NCBI GenBank assembly: GCA_021730905.1
Contig: JAKFYK010000025.1
Span: 1 to 64,000, forward strand
Reading direction: 5' to 3'
Origin: Betaproteobacteria bacterium
GTDB taxonomy: Bacteria > Pseudomonadota > Gammaproteobacteria > Burkholderiales > SG8-41
Length of the DNA: 64,000 nt
The position numbers and the translations under genes were made by a program. The notes under the pieces are model-generated. The model worked only from the letters and a program-made list of their open reading frames with translations, made no database searches and was not told the origin of the DNA. Shown here piece after piece: positions 41,816 to 50,637 of this stretch. Position 1 is the stretch's first letter, and the number at the start of each line of letters is the position of its first letter.

Positions 41816-43114
41816 ATGCTGACCCAACAGGAAAACGACACGCTCACCCGCACCGGCCCCGGCACGCTGCTGGGCGACATGTTCCGGCGCTACTGGATAC
41901 CCGCGCTGCACGACTGGGAATTGCCGGAACCCGACTGCCCGCCGGTGCGCGTCAAACTGCTGGGCGAGCGCCTGGTGGCGTTTCGCGACACCCAAAACCG
42001 GCTGGGGATGATCGACGAATTTTGCGCGCATCGCGGCGTGTCGCTGTGGTTCGGGCGCAACGAGGAAAACGGCCTGCGCTGCCCGTATCACGGCTGGAAG
42101 TACGACGTCACCGGCCAGTGCACCGAACTGCCGTCCGAGGGCGAGGATGCAGATGGTGGCAATGGCCCGATGTGCAAACGCATCAAGCTGAAATCGTATC
42201 CGTGCATCGAAGTGGGCGGCACGATCTGGACCTACATGGGTCCGCCGGAACTCAAGCCCGCGCCGCCGGCGCTGGAGTGGACCCAGGTGTCGCCGCGCCA
42301 GCGCTATGTGTCCAAGCGACTGCAGGAATGCAACTACCTGCAGGCGATCGAGGGCGGCATCGATTCGTCGCACGTGAGTTTTTTGCATGGTGGTGCGCTG
42401 AAGACCGATCCCCTGTTTGTCGGCAGCAAGGGCAATGAATACAACGACAAGGACCGCATGCCGTTTTTCGAGGTCGCCGATTTTCCCGGCGGCCTGCTGA
42501 TCGGCGCGCGCCGCAATGCCGACAACGATCAGTACTACTGGCGCATCACGCCCTACATCATGCCCTTTCATTCCATCATCCCGCCGCGCGCCGGGCATCC
42601 GCTGGGCGGCCACATGTGGGTGCCCATCGACGATGAAAACTGCTGGGCGTGGAGCTTCAACTATCACCCCAAACGCGATCTGTCCGAAGCTGAACTCGGC
42701 GCGATGAAGGACGGCAAGGGCATCCACGTCAAATACGTGCCCGGCACCTTCACCCCGGCAGCCAACAAGCGCAACGACTACCTGATGGACCGCGCGGCGC
42801 AAAAAGCCGGCGTGCATTATTCCGGCATCGAAGGCATTGCGATGCAGGATGCGTCGCTGCAGGAATCGATGGGCACGGTGCAGGACCGCACGCGCGAAAA
42901 CCTCTGCCCCACCGACCGCGGTATTGTGATGATGCGGCGCCTGCTGCTGAACGCCGCCAAAGCAAATCGCGACAACAGGCCGATGCCCGCGCTCGATCCG
43001 CAGGAACAGCACGTGCGCTCGTGCGCGCTGCTACTGCCCAAGGACAAACCGTTCAAGGATCACGCGAAGCACGGCCTTTTTCCGCCGCTCGGCACCGACC
43101 CGTTGACAGTATAA
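41816..43114 (+). CDS. Rieske non-heme iron oxygenase, phthalate 4,5-dioxygenase-like large subunit
   Basis: A 432-aa ring-hydroxylating oxygenase alpha-type subunit. Rieske [2Fe-2S] motif CAHRG..CPYHGWKYD (about 70-100), and the mononuclear iron site in EGGIDSSHVSFLHG (about 180-193, Asp/His/His). Length and layout (MLTQQENDTLTRTGPGTLLGD at the N-terminus) fit the phthalate 4,5-dioxygenase / phenoxybenzoate dioxygenase group, which needs a separate reductase not seen here. GAGGA at 41802-41806. A 4,5-dihydroxyphthalate-decarboxylase-like gene follows. The actual substrate is not certain. Confidence 0.92.
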   Translation: MLTQQENDTLTRTGPGTLLGDMFRRYWIPALHDWELPEPDCPPVRVKLLGERLVAFRDTQNRLGMIDEFCAHRGVSLWFGRNEENGLRCPYHGWKYDVTGQCTELPSEGEDADGGNGPMCKRIKLKSYPCIEVGGTIWTYMGPPELKPAPPALEWTQVSPRQRYVSKRLQECNYLQAIEGGIDSSHVSFLHGGALKTDPLFVGSKGNEYNDKDRMPFFEVADFPGGLLIGARRNADNDQYYWRITPYIMPFHSIIPPRAGHPLGGHMWVPIDDENCWAWSFNYHPKRDLSEAELGAMKDGKGIHVKYVPGTFTPAANKRNDYLMDRAAQKAGVHYSGIEGIAMQDASLQESMGTVQDRTRENLCPTDRGIVMMRRLLLNAAKANRDNRPMPALDPQEQHVRSCALLLPKDKPFKDHAKHGLFPPLGTDPLTV

Positions 43115-43139
43115 AAATGTATTTATAAACAAATACTTA
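43112..43139 (-). repeat. AT-rich dispersed repeat, copy 7
   Basis: Minus strand TAAGTATTTGTTTATAAATA followed by CATTTTTA; 14 of the first 15 core bases match. It occupies almost the whole 31-bp gap between the Rieske oxygenase stop and the next start codon and replaces any Shine-Dalgarno. Confidence 0.82.
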
Positions 43140-43145
43140 TATAAT

Positions 43146-44138
43146 ATGACCAAGCTGCGCCTCGCACTCTCCTGCTGGAACTACGACCGCGTGCGCGCGC
43201 TGGCCGATGGCCGCGTGCAGCCTTCAGGCATTGAACTGAATTTTCTTGATCACATCGTCGAAGAAACGTTTTTTCGCATGCTGCGCTATCAGGAATTCGA
43301 CGTTGCCGAGCTGTCGCTGTCCTCGTACACCATCTCACTGTTTCGCGATCCGCAGCCGTTCATCGCGATTCCCGTTTTCCCGTCGCGCATGTTCCGGCAT
43401 TCGTGCACGTTTGTTTCAGCCGCCAGCGGCATCCGCGAACCCAAAGACCTGATCGGCAAAAAAGTTGCTTCGCCCGAATTCCAGTTGACCGCGCCAGTAT
43501 GGAGCCGCGGCATCCTGCAGGACGAGTACGGCGTCAACATCAGCGACTGCGAGTACTGGACGGGCGGACAGGAGACGCCGGGCCGCCATGAGAAAGTAAA
43601 ACTCGATCTGCCGCCGCACATCAAACTCAACCCGATTCCCGCCGGCAAGACGCTGTCGCAGATGCTCGCCGCCGGCGAGATCGATGCCCTGCACAGTCCG
43701 CGCATGCCCTCCACGCTACATACGCAACCCGGCAAGGTGAAGCGCCTGTTCGAGGATTACGTCGAGGTCGAACGCGCGTATTACAAAAAGACCAGGCTGT
43801 TTCCCATCATGCACACCATCGCCATCCGCCGCGAGATCTATGAAAAAAACCGCTGGATCGCGATGGAGCTGTACAAGGCGTTCGCCGAAGCACAGCGCAT
43901 CTGCTACGAGGAAATGTTCGAGACCGCCGCATTGCGCAACATGCTGCCGTGGATGATCGCCGAAGTCGAATGGCTGAAGCGCAACATGGGCGACGACTGG
44001 TGGCCTTACAGCTACGAACCGAACAGGAAAACGCTCGACACGTTTTTGCGCTATCACCACGAGCAGGGTCTGTCGAAGCGGCGGCTTGAAGCCAAAGAAC
44101 TGTTCGCGCCGGAAACGCTGGAAGCCTTCAAAATATGA
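43146..44138 (+). CDS. 4,5-dihydroxyphthalate-decarboxylase-like protein
   Basis: A 330-aa protein matching 4,5-dihydroxyphthalate decarboxylase (Pht5-like): LRLALSCWNYDRVRAL at the start, FDVAELSLSSY (about 52-62), FPSRMFRHSCTFV, GKKVASPEFQLTAPVWSRG (about 105-123), and WIAMELYKAFAEAQR. The fold is that of periplasmic binding proteins, but no signal peptide is present, consistent with a cytoplasmic enzyme. With the Rieske oxygenase upstream it would give protocatechuate, the substrate of PcaGH encoded 6 kb away. Paralogues with other roles exist, so the reaction is inferred. Confidence 0.85.
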   Translation: MTKLRLALSCWNYDRVRALADGRVQPSGIELNFLDHIVEETFFRMLRYQEFDVAELSLSSYTISLFRDPQPFIAIPVFPSRMFRHSCTFVSAASGIREPKDLIGKKVASPEFQLTAPVWSRGILQDEYGVNISDCEYWTGGQETPGRHEKVKLDLPPHIKLNPIPAGKTLSQMLAAGEIDALHSPRMPSTLHTQPGKVKRLFEDYVEVERAYYKKTRLFPIMHTIAIRREIYEKNRWIAMELYKAFAEAQRICYEEMFETAALRNMLPWMIAEVEWLKRNMGDDWWPYSYEPNRKTLDTFLRYHHEQGLSKRRLEAKELFAPETLEAFKI

Positions 44139-44169
44139 TGCGATAGTCTCAACACACCAAAGGAACACG

Positions 44170-45159
44170 ATGAAGTCACTGCTTCAAGCAACGGCAATGG
44201 TATTGCTGTGCACGACGGGTATGGTATCGGCACAATCCACTTCGACAAGCTCAGGACAGGCCTATCCGTCGAAACCCATACGCCTGGTACTGCCGTTTCC
44301 CACCGGCGGCCCCACTGATCTGCTCGGCCGCCAAGTGGGCCTCAAGCTGTCGGAGAACATGGGACAACCAGTGGTTCCCGAAAATCGCCCCGGCGCGGGC
44401 GGCAACCTCGGCACAGAAATCGCAGCGAAATCAACCGCGGACGGCTATACGATGGTACTGGCCGCCAATGTCCTTGCCATCAGCCCCAATCTCTACCGCA
44501 AGCTCAATTACGATCCGATCAACGATTTCGCGCCGATATCGCTGGTGGCGCAGGTGCGCAATGTGTTCGTCACGCATCCTTCGATACCCGCGAAGAATCT
44601 CAAGGAACTGGTGGCTGCGGCGCGCAATGCGCCGGGGAAGCTCACGTTCAGTTCAGGTGGACTGGGCACAGGCCAGCATCTCGCCGGTGAAATGTTCAAA
44701 TCGTTCAGCAAACTGGACACCTTGCACGTGCCGTACAAAGGCTCCGGCGTGGCCATGCTGGCGATGATCGGCGGCCATGTGGACATGCTGGTAATCGGCG
44801 TGCCGCCGGTAGTGCCGCACATACAGAGCGGCAAAGTACGCGCACTCGCGGCGCTGTCAGCGGAGCGTATCGCGGTGCTGCCCAACGTGCCGACTTCGAA
44901 GGAGTCGGGATTTCCCGGCTACGAAGTCACGAGCTGGTACGGCTTCCTCGTTCCGGCAAAAACACCGCGCGACATCGTCACGCGCCTCAACGCCGAGCTG
45001 GCCAAGGTGGTGACCGCGCCCGACACGCGCGACCGTCTGATTGCCGGCGGCTTCGAACCGATGACCAGCACGCCGGAACATTTCGGCGATTTCATCAAGA
45101 GCGAAACCGCGCGCTATGCAAGAGTGATCAAGGAAGCGAAGCTGGAGCTGCAACAGTAG
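44170..45159 (+). CDS. Bug/TctC-family substrate-binding protein with a repeat-derived insert
   Basis: A 329-aa exported protein: signal peptide ending MVSAQ (about 22), then STSTSSGQ encoded by an in-frame REP fragment, then AYPSKPIRLVLPFPTGGPTD, PENRPGAGG, HVPYKGSGVAML and C-terminal FIKSETARYARVIK. The insert sits exactly between the signal peptide cleavage region and the mature protein, where it would do least harm. AAAGGAA lies upstream of ATG 44170. It is third in the Rieske/decarboxylase cluster, so it probably imports the same aromatic acid. Confidence 0.92.
   Translation: MKSLLQATAMVLLCTTGMVSAQSTSTSSGQAYPSKPIRLVLPFPTGGPTDLLGRQVGLKLSENMGQPVVPENRPGAGGNLGTEIAAKSTADGYTMVLAANVLAISPNLYRKLNYDPINDFAPISLVAQVRNVFVTHPSIPAKNLKELVAAARNAPGKLTFSSGGLGTGQHLAGEMFKSFSKLDTLHVPYKGSGVAMLAMIGGHVDMLVIGVPPVVPHIQSGKVRALAALSAERIAVLPNVPTSKESGFPGYEVTSWYGFLVPAKTPRDIVTRLNAELAKVVTAPDTRDRLIAGGFEPMTSTPEHFGDFIKSETARYARVIKEAKLELQQ
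44240..44263 (+). repeat. REP fragment inserted inside a coding sequence
   Basis: CTTCGACAAGCTCAGGACAG, the core of the REP family at 25376, 33106 and 37583, lies in frame within the Bug gene and encodes STSSGQ between the signal peptide and the mature domain. Confidence 0.75.
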
Positions 45160-45407
45160 ACAGCAGGCCTGCCGAGACTTGATAGCCGCCAGCCCTGCGA
45201 GCGAAGCATGAATACCCTACGTCATTTGCTTTATTTATCCGCAGGTTCGCTGTTGACGCGCAACTGCCGCGCGGCGTTCCTGCACAGGCCGCGCCGGTAG
45301 CTTCCGGGCACATGATCTTGTATTCTTGCACCTGTCGTGGTTCCGCTTGACCAAATCCGCACACCCTCAGCAAGTCACCCGCAGCAATTCAAGTCAAGGA
45401 GCAGCCG

Positions 45408-46331
45408 ATGCATGGATCGTTGGAGTCACTGTATGTCGAAGTCGATTTGTGCGCCCCGGGGTGGGAGCGCATCGTCGATAAAAGCCCACCTGTCGAACTG
45501 ATCGCGCGCGACATTATTTTCGGCGAAGGGCCGACCTGGGATGCGCGCAACAAACAATTGTTTTTCACCGACATCATCGGCGACACCATCTGGAGCTGGA
45601 AGCCCGGCATAGGCCAGACCGTGGTAATGAGCCCGACGGTCAAGGCCAACGGCACCTGTCTCGACCTGGAAAACCGGCTGGTGGTCGCCGGCTGGGGCGG
45701 ACGCACCGTGTTCCGCCATGAGCACGACGGCTCGTGGAAAACGCTCGCCGACAAGTGGCAGGGCAAGAAACTCAACACGCCGAACGACATCGTGGTGAAG
45801 TCCGACGGTTCGATCTGGTTCACCGATCCGCCGGGCGGCATGTACAACGTCGGCATGGTCGGTCCGGATGTGCAGCGCTATCTCGAAACGCAGCCGGTGT
45901 TCCGCATCGCGCCGGACGGCAAAACCATGAGCATCGTGACCGAAGACACGGTCTATCCCAACGGCCTGTGTTTCTCGCCCGATGAAAAAATCCTGTACGT
46001 GAATTGCAGCCGCGAACGCGTGATCCGTGCTTATGACGTGAAGGCCGATGGCAGTGTAGGTCCCAAGCGCGTTTTCCATCAATACACCGGCCCGGAACGC
46101 GGCGTGCCCGACGGCATGAAGTGCGACGTGGCAGGCAACGTGTGGTGCACAGCGCCCGGCGGTATCTGGGTACACGATCCTTCCGGCAAACCTGTCTGCC
46201 GCATCAAAACGCCGGGACATCATCCCACCAACATCGCATTTGGCGACGACGACTGGAAAATGCTTTATGTCACCAATATCGGATCGGTCACGCGCTTCCG
46301 CGTGAATATCGCCGGTGTTCCGTCACGCTGA
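45408..46331 (+). CDS. SMP-30/gluconolactonase-family protein
   Basis: A 307-aa six-bladed beta-propeller lactonase. Metal-ligand positions of the family are present: FGEGPTWD (Glu, about 38-45), NTPNDIVV (Asn, about 122-129), YPNGLCFSPD (Asn, about 182-191) and GVPDGMKCD (Asp, about 227-235). Such enzymes hydrolyse sugar or other lactones. AAGGAG about 7 nt upstream of ATG 45408. A second family member follows 27 bp downstream. The 45160-45407 gap upstream holds no feature I can support. Confidence 0.92.
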   Translation: MHGSLESLYVEVDLCAPGWERIVDKSPPVELIARDIIFGEGPTWDARNKQLFFTDIIGDTIWSWKPGIGQTVVMSPTVKANGTCLDLENRLVVAGWGGRTVFRHEHDGSWKTLADKWQGKKLNTPNDIVVKSDGSIWFTDPPGGMYNVGMVGPDVQRYLETQPVFRIAPDGKTMSIVTEDTVYPNGLCFSPDEKILYVNCSRERVIRAYDVKADGSVGPKRVFHQYTGPERGVPDGMKCDVAGNVWCTAPGGIWVHDPSGKPVCRIKTPGHHPTNIAFGDDDWKMLYVTNIGSVTRFRVNIAGVPSR

Positions 46332-46358
46332 GCACCATCAGTACAACAGGAGAACAAG

Positions 46359-47249
46359 ATGACCTGGAATTTCGAACTGGTTGCCGGTCCGTGCAAGGGC
46401 CGCACCGGAGGACTCGCCTGGGACGGCAAGGGCATGCTTTTCAGCGCCGTTGCCGAAGAAAGTGTGCTGCGCTTCGATCCCGCGAGCGGCAAGGCGGAAA
46501 ATTTCCGCCGCTGGACGGGCCGCGTCAACGGCCTTGCAATGGCAAAAGATGGTTCGGTGTTCGGCGCGCAGGAAGGCGGCCGCCGTGTCATTCAGTTTCT
46601 GAACGACGGCACAGCCACGCCCATCACCGAGTTTCTGGAAGGCTTGCGCCACAACCAGCCGACCGATGTCGCCGTGGACAGCAAAGGCCGCGTGTGGATC
46701 GCCGATGCTTACAACGCGCAGGCGCCGTACGGCCCGCCCACGGCGCCCATGCTCGATCATGCGTCGGTGCTGCGCGCCGACAACTGGGGACCGAACCAGT
46801 GGCGTTTGAACCGCGTCACTCACGATACCGTGGGCCCGCAAGCGGTGCTGCTTTCAGCCGATGAGAAAACGCTGTATGTTGCGGATGGCGATGCAGAGCG
46901 TGGCGATGTATGTCAGTTGCTTGCGTATTCGATTAATGAGTACGGCAGCGTCGGCCACCATGGCAAGACGCTGCTCAACTTCCAATTTGGCGAGCGTGGC
47001 ATTTCGGGGCTATGCCTCGACAGCGACGGCAACCTCATCGCGTGCATGGGCTGGAAAAAAAGCGGCAGCGGCGCGAACATCATCGTGGTGTCGCCCGGCG
47101 GCACCATACTGGAAACACATCCTGCGCCGGCCGACATGCCGATGCGCTGCGCGTTCGGCGACGCGGATATGGGCAGCCTCTACGTCACTGCCGGCGATGG
47201 CGGGTTATATCGTGCCAAGGGGATCGGACGGCGGGGGCTTAAGCGCTAA
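46359..47249 (+). CDS. SMP-30/gluconolactonase-like beta-propeller protein (divergent)
   Basis: A 296-aa propeller protein related to the gene just upstream: RTGGLAWDGKG, NQPTDVAVDSKGRVWIAD, GPQAVLLSADEKTLYVAD, RGISGLCLDSDGNLIAC. The position of the first metal Glu (GEGPTW in the partner) reads RTGGLAW, so that ligand is missing and activity may be altered or lost. AGGAG is 7 nt upstream of ATG 46359. It forms a tandem pair with the preceding gene. Confidence 0.88.
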   Translation: MTWNFELVAGPCKGRTGGLAWDGKGMLFSAVAEESVLRFDPASGKAENFRRWTGRVNGLAMAKDGSVFGAQEGGRRVIQFLNDGTATPITEFLEGLRHNQPTDVAVDSKGRVWIADAYNAQAPYGPPTAPMLDHASVLRADNWGPNQWRLNRVTHDTVGPQAVLLSADEKTLYVADGDAERGDVCQLLAYSINEYGSVGHHGKTLLNFQFGERGISGLCLDSDGNLIACMGWKKSGSGANIIVVSPGGTILETHPAPADMPMRCAFGDADMGSLYVTAGDGGLYRAKGIGRRGLKR

Positions 47250-47279
47250 TTGGTACCCAGCGCTTTGGGCGGCCGTCGT

Positions 47280-48290
47280 TTACGAAGCCACTGCAAAGCC
47301 AGGAACGATCTCGCGCGCGAAGCGGCGCAGGCTCTCGCGTGACCCGCCGCCCATGTTGGCGAGCAGGTAGTGCACGCCCGCCGCGCGCAGCGTCTCGAGC
47401 TTGCGCGCGATTTCATCAGGATTGCCATAGAGCGCAGCCGCCTCGTTGCCGCTCGCGGATTCCGCGTACGAGAGCACATGCGAACCACCGGTCTGCCCCG
47501 GTGCGCGCGCCGCATCTATCGTGCGCTGGCGCATGCGGGCATTGCGTTCCTGGGCGGCCTGCTTGTCCGCGGCATCGCGCGCGACATAGACATCCCGCGC
47601 CACGGCGACGCTCATGGGGTCGAACACGCGGCCGCGCGCCTCCACTTCCGCTCTGAAGCGGGCGATACGTTCGCCGATCACGTCCGGCTGCGCGAACTGA
47701 TCAAGCAGCAGATTGCAGCCGAGGTTGGCGACCTTGCGGATGGACTCGTCGCTGCCGGCCGCCATCCACAACGGTGGGTGCGGCTTCTGCGCGGTGGGAG
47801 GTTCGACAATAATGTTTTCGAAATTCCAGAATCGGCCGTGGTGCGAGAAACGCTCGGTTGAAGTCCAGGCCTTGATGATCACATCGAGCGCCTCGTCAAA
47901 GCGCGCCTCCGCTTCAGACGCGGGTACGCAGAACCCGGTGAACTCGGTATGGCGATAGCCTTTGCCTATACCCAGGTCCAGGCGCCCGCCCGACAGCAGA
48001 TCCAGGGTCGCCGCCTGCTCGGCCAGCAGCACTGGGTTATGCCACGGCAACACCATCACTGCCGTCCCGATCCTCAAAGTCTTGGTGCGTGCCGCCAGCC
48101 AGGTCAGCAGGTTCAGCGTCGCCGAAACCTGTGTCCAGCCGGTGAAGTGGTGCTCCACCAGAAAGGCGCTGTGATAACCGAGGGCGTCGGCTTCGACATG
48201 GAACTCGATATAGTCGCGGAAACCCTGACCGACACCGTCTCCCAGATTGGACGAATTCGCCTGTGCACCGCCGAAGAGACCAAATATCAT
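47280..48290 (-). CDS. Luciferase-like (LLM class) flavin-dependent monooxygenase
   Basis: A 336-aa paralogue of the enzyme at 29217: MIFGLFGGAQAN, SAFLVEHHFTGWTQ (about 40-53), LRIGTAVMVLPWHNPVLLAEQAATLDLLSGGR split over 72-104, HPPLWMAAGSDE. It needs reduced flavin, but unlike the other copy no flavin reductase gene is adjacent. It converges on the SMP-30 pair with a 30-bp gap. No clear Shine-Dalgarno is seen upstream of ATG 48290. Confidence 0.9.
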   Translation of the reverse strand: MIFGLFGGAQANSSNLGDGVGQGFRDYIEFHVEADALGYHSAFLVEHHFTGWTQVSATLNLLTWLAARTKTLRIGTAVMVLPWHNPVLLAEQAATLDLLSGGRLDLGIGKGYRHTEFTGFCVPASEAEARFDEALDVIIKAWTSTERFSHHGRFWNFENIIVEPPTAQKPHPPLWMAAGSDESIRKVANLGCNLLLDQFAQPDVIGERIARFRAEVEARGRVFDPMSVAVARDVYVARDAADKQAAQERNARMRQRTIDAARAPGQTGGSHVLSYAESASGNEAAALYGNPDEIARKLETLRAAGVHYLLANMGGGSRESLRRFAREIVPGFAVAS

Positions 48291-48489
48291 GCGCAGTCTT
48301 GTTCTTTTTGAATTCCGCTTACACAGCGAGCGACCAGGTAAACATCAACACGGATACTGCTTCCTGCTTTTTATGAAGGAAGGCACTGCAGATGAATTAT
48401 TTCTCGAAAACCCGTACAGCTTCGCCGGATTATAGTTACGACTAACGCGGCTGCGCCACATAAGTCTCCACTGAAATCCCACGCCGAAA

Positions 48490-49437
48490 CTAGAATCCAT
48501 AAAGTCGCGCGGGATTTTCCACCAGAATTTTCCGGCGTGCTGTCGCATCCGGCGCCCATGTCGGCAACAGATTCAACACCAAGCCGTCGTCGACTGGCCA
48601 CAGCGGAGATACCTTGGTCGTGCTCCCGCCCGCCGAATTCGGGTGTGGCCAGTTGGTGCCCCACAGAATACGATCTACATTGGCAGCTATTAGCATTTGC
48701 GCCAGCGGCGTAAACAGCCCGTAATTCTGCCGCGGGCCTGCACTGATGGAAATTTTCACGTAAGCCTTGCCCGATTTCACCAGGTCCACCAGGTCCGTAA
48801 AACCGGGCTGCGTCACGCCGAGTTCTTCCTTGGCGCCGCCATAGTGATCGAACACGATCGGCACGGGTGAAGCTGCGAGCGCATCCTTCATCGCGGCAAT
48901 CACCGCCAGCGATGTATTGAGCTGCACATGCCAGCCGCGGCTTTTCACGCGCTCGGCCGCCGCGAGAAAGCGCTTGCGTGCCACGGCGGGATCACTGACA
49001 CCGCTGGTCGCCAGATTCAGGCGGATGCCTTTGTAGCCAAGGCCCGCGAGTTGATCGAGTTCACTCTCGGTGGTTTTGTCGCCGATCACCGCCACGCCGC
49101 GCGCGTCCTTGCCGCGTGCTTTCATGCCGTAGGTGCTGGCAGAATTGTCGGTGCCGTAAACACTGGGCGTCACGATCACCACGCGCTGAATTTTTAGCGC
49201 CTTGTGCAGTGCCGACATCTCCTCCGGCAGCGCCTCCTCGGGCGTATAGGTGCGGCCCGCGAACCATGGATATTTCGCCGGATCGCCGTGTATATGCGTA
49301 TGGCAGTCGCACGCGCCCGCAGGCACATCGAAATTCACCTTCGTGCCCGGCTGCGAAGCCTTGGCAAAACCGGATGTGCCGTGTATCAGGGCGCCTGCTG
49401 CAACCGCGCCGATTGTGAATTCGCGTCTTGTAATCAT
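48490..49437 (-). CDS. Tat-exported amidohydrolase, 2-pyrone-4,6-dicarboxylate-lactonase-like
   Basis: A 315-aa TIM-barrel amidohydrolase-2 family protein with a twin-arginine leader MITRREFTIGAVAAGALIHG. CDCHTHIHGDPAKYPW (about 43-58) carries the HxH metal motif, DHYGG (about 197) the later His, and WGTNWPHPNS (about 258) the final His/Asp region. The closest known group hydrolyses 2-pyrone-4,6-dicarboxylate, an intermediate of lignin-type aromatics; export by Tat is unusual for that role. AAGGGAG upstream of 49437. It is downstream of the cyclase gene on the same strand. Confidence 0.9.
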   Translation of the reverse strand: MITRREFTIGAVAAGALIHGTSGFAKASQPGTKVNFDVPAGACDCHTHIHGDPAKYPWFAGRTYTPEEALPEEMSALHKALKIQRVVIVTPSVYGTDNSASTYGMKARGKDARGVAVIGDKTTESELDQLAGLGYKGIRLNLATSGVSDPAVARKRFLAAAERVKSRGWHVQLNTSLAVIAAMKDALAASPVPIVFDHYGGAKEELGVTQPGFTDLVDLVKSGKAYVKISISAGPRQNYGLFTPLAQMLIAANVDRILWGTNWPHPNSAGGSTTKVSPLWPVDDGLVLNLLPTWAPDATARRKILVENPARLYGF

Positions 49438-49500
49438 GGTGACTCCCTTGTCGAGAAAAACGGCTTCTTGAAATACCCGGAATATTCGTTCAATCGACGG

Positions 49501-50457
49501 TCAGCGTATCGCCGCCGGCGCCACCGTCGAGCCCGTGCCGCCGCGCAGCTTCAGCGGCTGCATAGTCAGCGCGAATTCATGGACGCGTTTCGCGGCAAGT
49601 TCGTCGAGCTTCATGTTTTCGAGCAGATGAATGCCGTGAACCACCAGCATGATCTGATGCACCGGCAGCGAAAGCTGCGGGTCCGGATTCGGCGATATCT
49701 CCACCGGCGCGGTATCCGAGCCGACCAGCATCGGGTCCTGCTTCGCCAGCCACTCGGCGGCGGCGATACCGATGCCCGGCATCGCGCGCATATAGCGCGC
49801 ATTGTCCTTGCCCCAGAGCTTGCCCCAGCCCGTATGGATGATCACCGCATCGCCCGGCTGCAGGGCGAGATACTGCCTGGCGAGCGCCTGCTGCAGATCC
49901 GCCGGGGTGATTTCGTAGGTGGCATCGAGTATCTCCACGCCTTTCAGCGCCGCGACATCGATCAACACGCCGCGGGTGAAAATCATTCCTATCTTGTCGA
50001 CGCCGAGCTTGGTAAAGCCGGTGCGTGATTCGATGTCCTCCAGCTTGAAGCAGTTGTACATCCTGTTGGCAATCATCTGATGCGGAAACGCATCGAACTG
50101 CGTGCCGATCTGACCCAGCTCGGTGGTCACAATCTCTTCGTTGCCGCCGCGCTGGTTCGCCCCCGGCGCTTGTGCCGAGCGCTTGGTAATCATGGTGAAC
50201 ACGCGCGCCGGATTCGACGGCATGCCTGCGCCGAGCACATGCCCCAGCTCGATTACCTCGCCGGTGCGGATGAGCTTGGTGGCCCGCAGCACCGTTTCCG
50301 GTTTCATGTGGTTGGCCGCGCCGCGCTCGTCGCCCGCGCCCCACTTCGAGGGACAACGCTGGCTTTCCGCCGGCGGACGCCAGCCCTGCGCCGCCGTCAT
50401 GCCAGTTGCGAATGCGAAACACACCCCCGCCAATACCAATACGCTTTGCCTGGTCAT
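49501..50457 (-). CDS. Exported cyclase-family (kynurenine-formamidase-like) hydrolase
   Basis: A 318-aa protein with a signal peptide (VLAGVCFAFATGMTAAQ, to about 24) and the cyclase-family core: RTGEVIELGHVLGAGMP, TELGQIGTQFDAFPHQM (about 110-126), which matches the metal motif HxGTHxDxPxH with some substitutions, RGVLIDVAALKG, DAVIIHTGWGK. The family includes kynurenine formamidase and polyketide-type cyclases. GGGAGGGG lies upstream of ATG 50457. It probably forms an operon with the amidohydrolase (63-bp gap). Confidence 0.88.
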   Translation of the reverse strand: MTRQSVLVLAGVCFAFATGMTAAQGWRPPAESQRCPSKWGAGDERGAANHMKPETVLRATKLIRTGEVIELGHVLGAGMPSNPARVFTMITKRSAQAPGANQRGGNEEIVTTELGQIGTQFDAFPHQMIANRMYNCFKLEDIESRTGFTKLGVDKIGMIFTRGVLIDVAALKGVEILDATYEITPADLQQALARQYLALQPGDAVIIHTGWGKLWGKDNARYMRAMPGIGIAAAEWLAKQDPMLVGSDTAPVEISPNPDPQLSLPVHQIMLVVHGIHLLENMKLDELAAKRVHEFALTMQPLKLRGGTGSTVAPAAIR

Positions 50458-50637
50458 GATCCCCTCCCGGTTGAGTGGTGCTGTCAGTGTAGCGCAGCGA
50501 GCGCCGAATGGCGCGCGCCAACGTACCTATACAAGAGTCCGGCGCTCGCGCGCATCGGCGTTGACTGGAAAGCAAGATGGCAGAGTTTTGTCATTGCATC
50601 GTCCGGCTTGTCCTCGTGCTGCGTCCATGCGACGCAC

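Noticed and set aside
41429-43012. A 527-codon minus-strand open frame covering the Rieske oxygenase gene
   Set aside because: It lies antisense to a clear Rieske gene and has His/Arg-rich shadow composition. Only its last 89 codons, outside the Rieske gene, match a real family (alcohol dehydrogenase relic).
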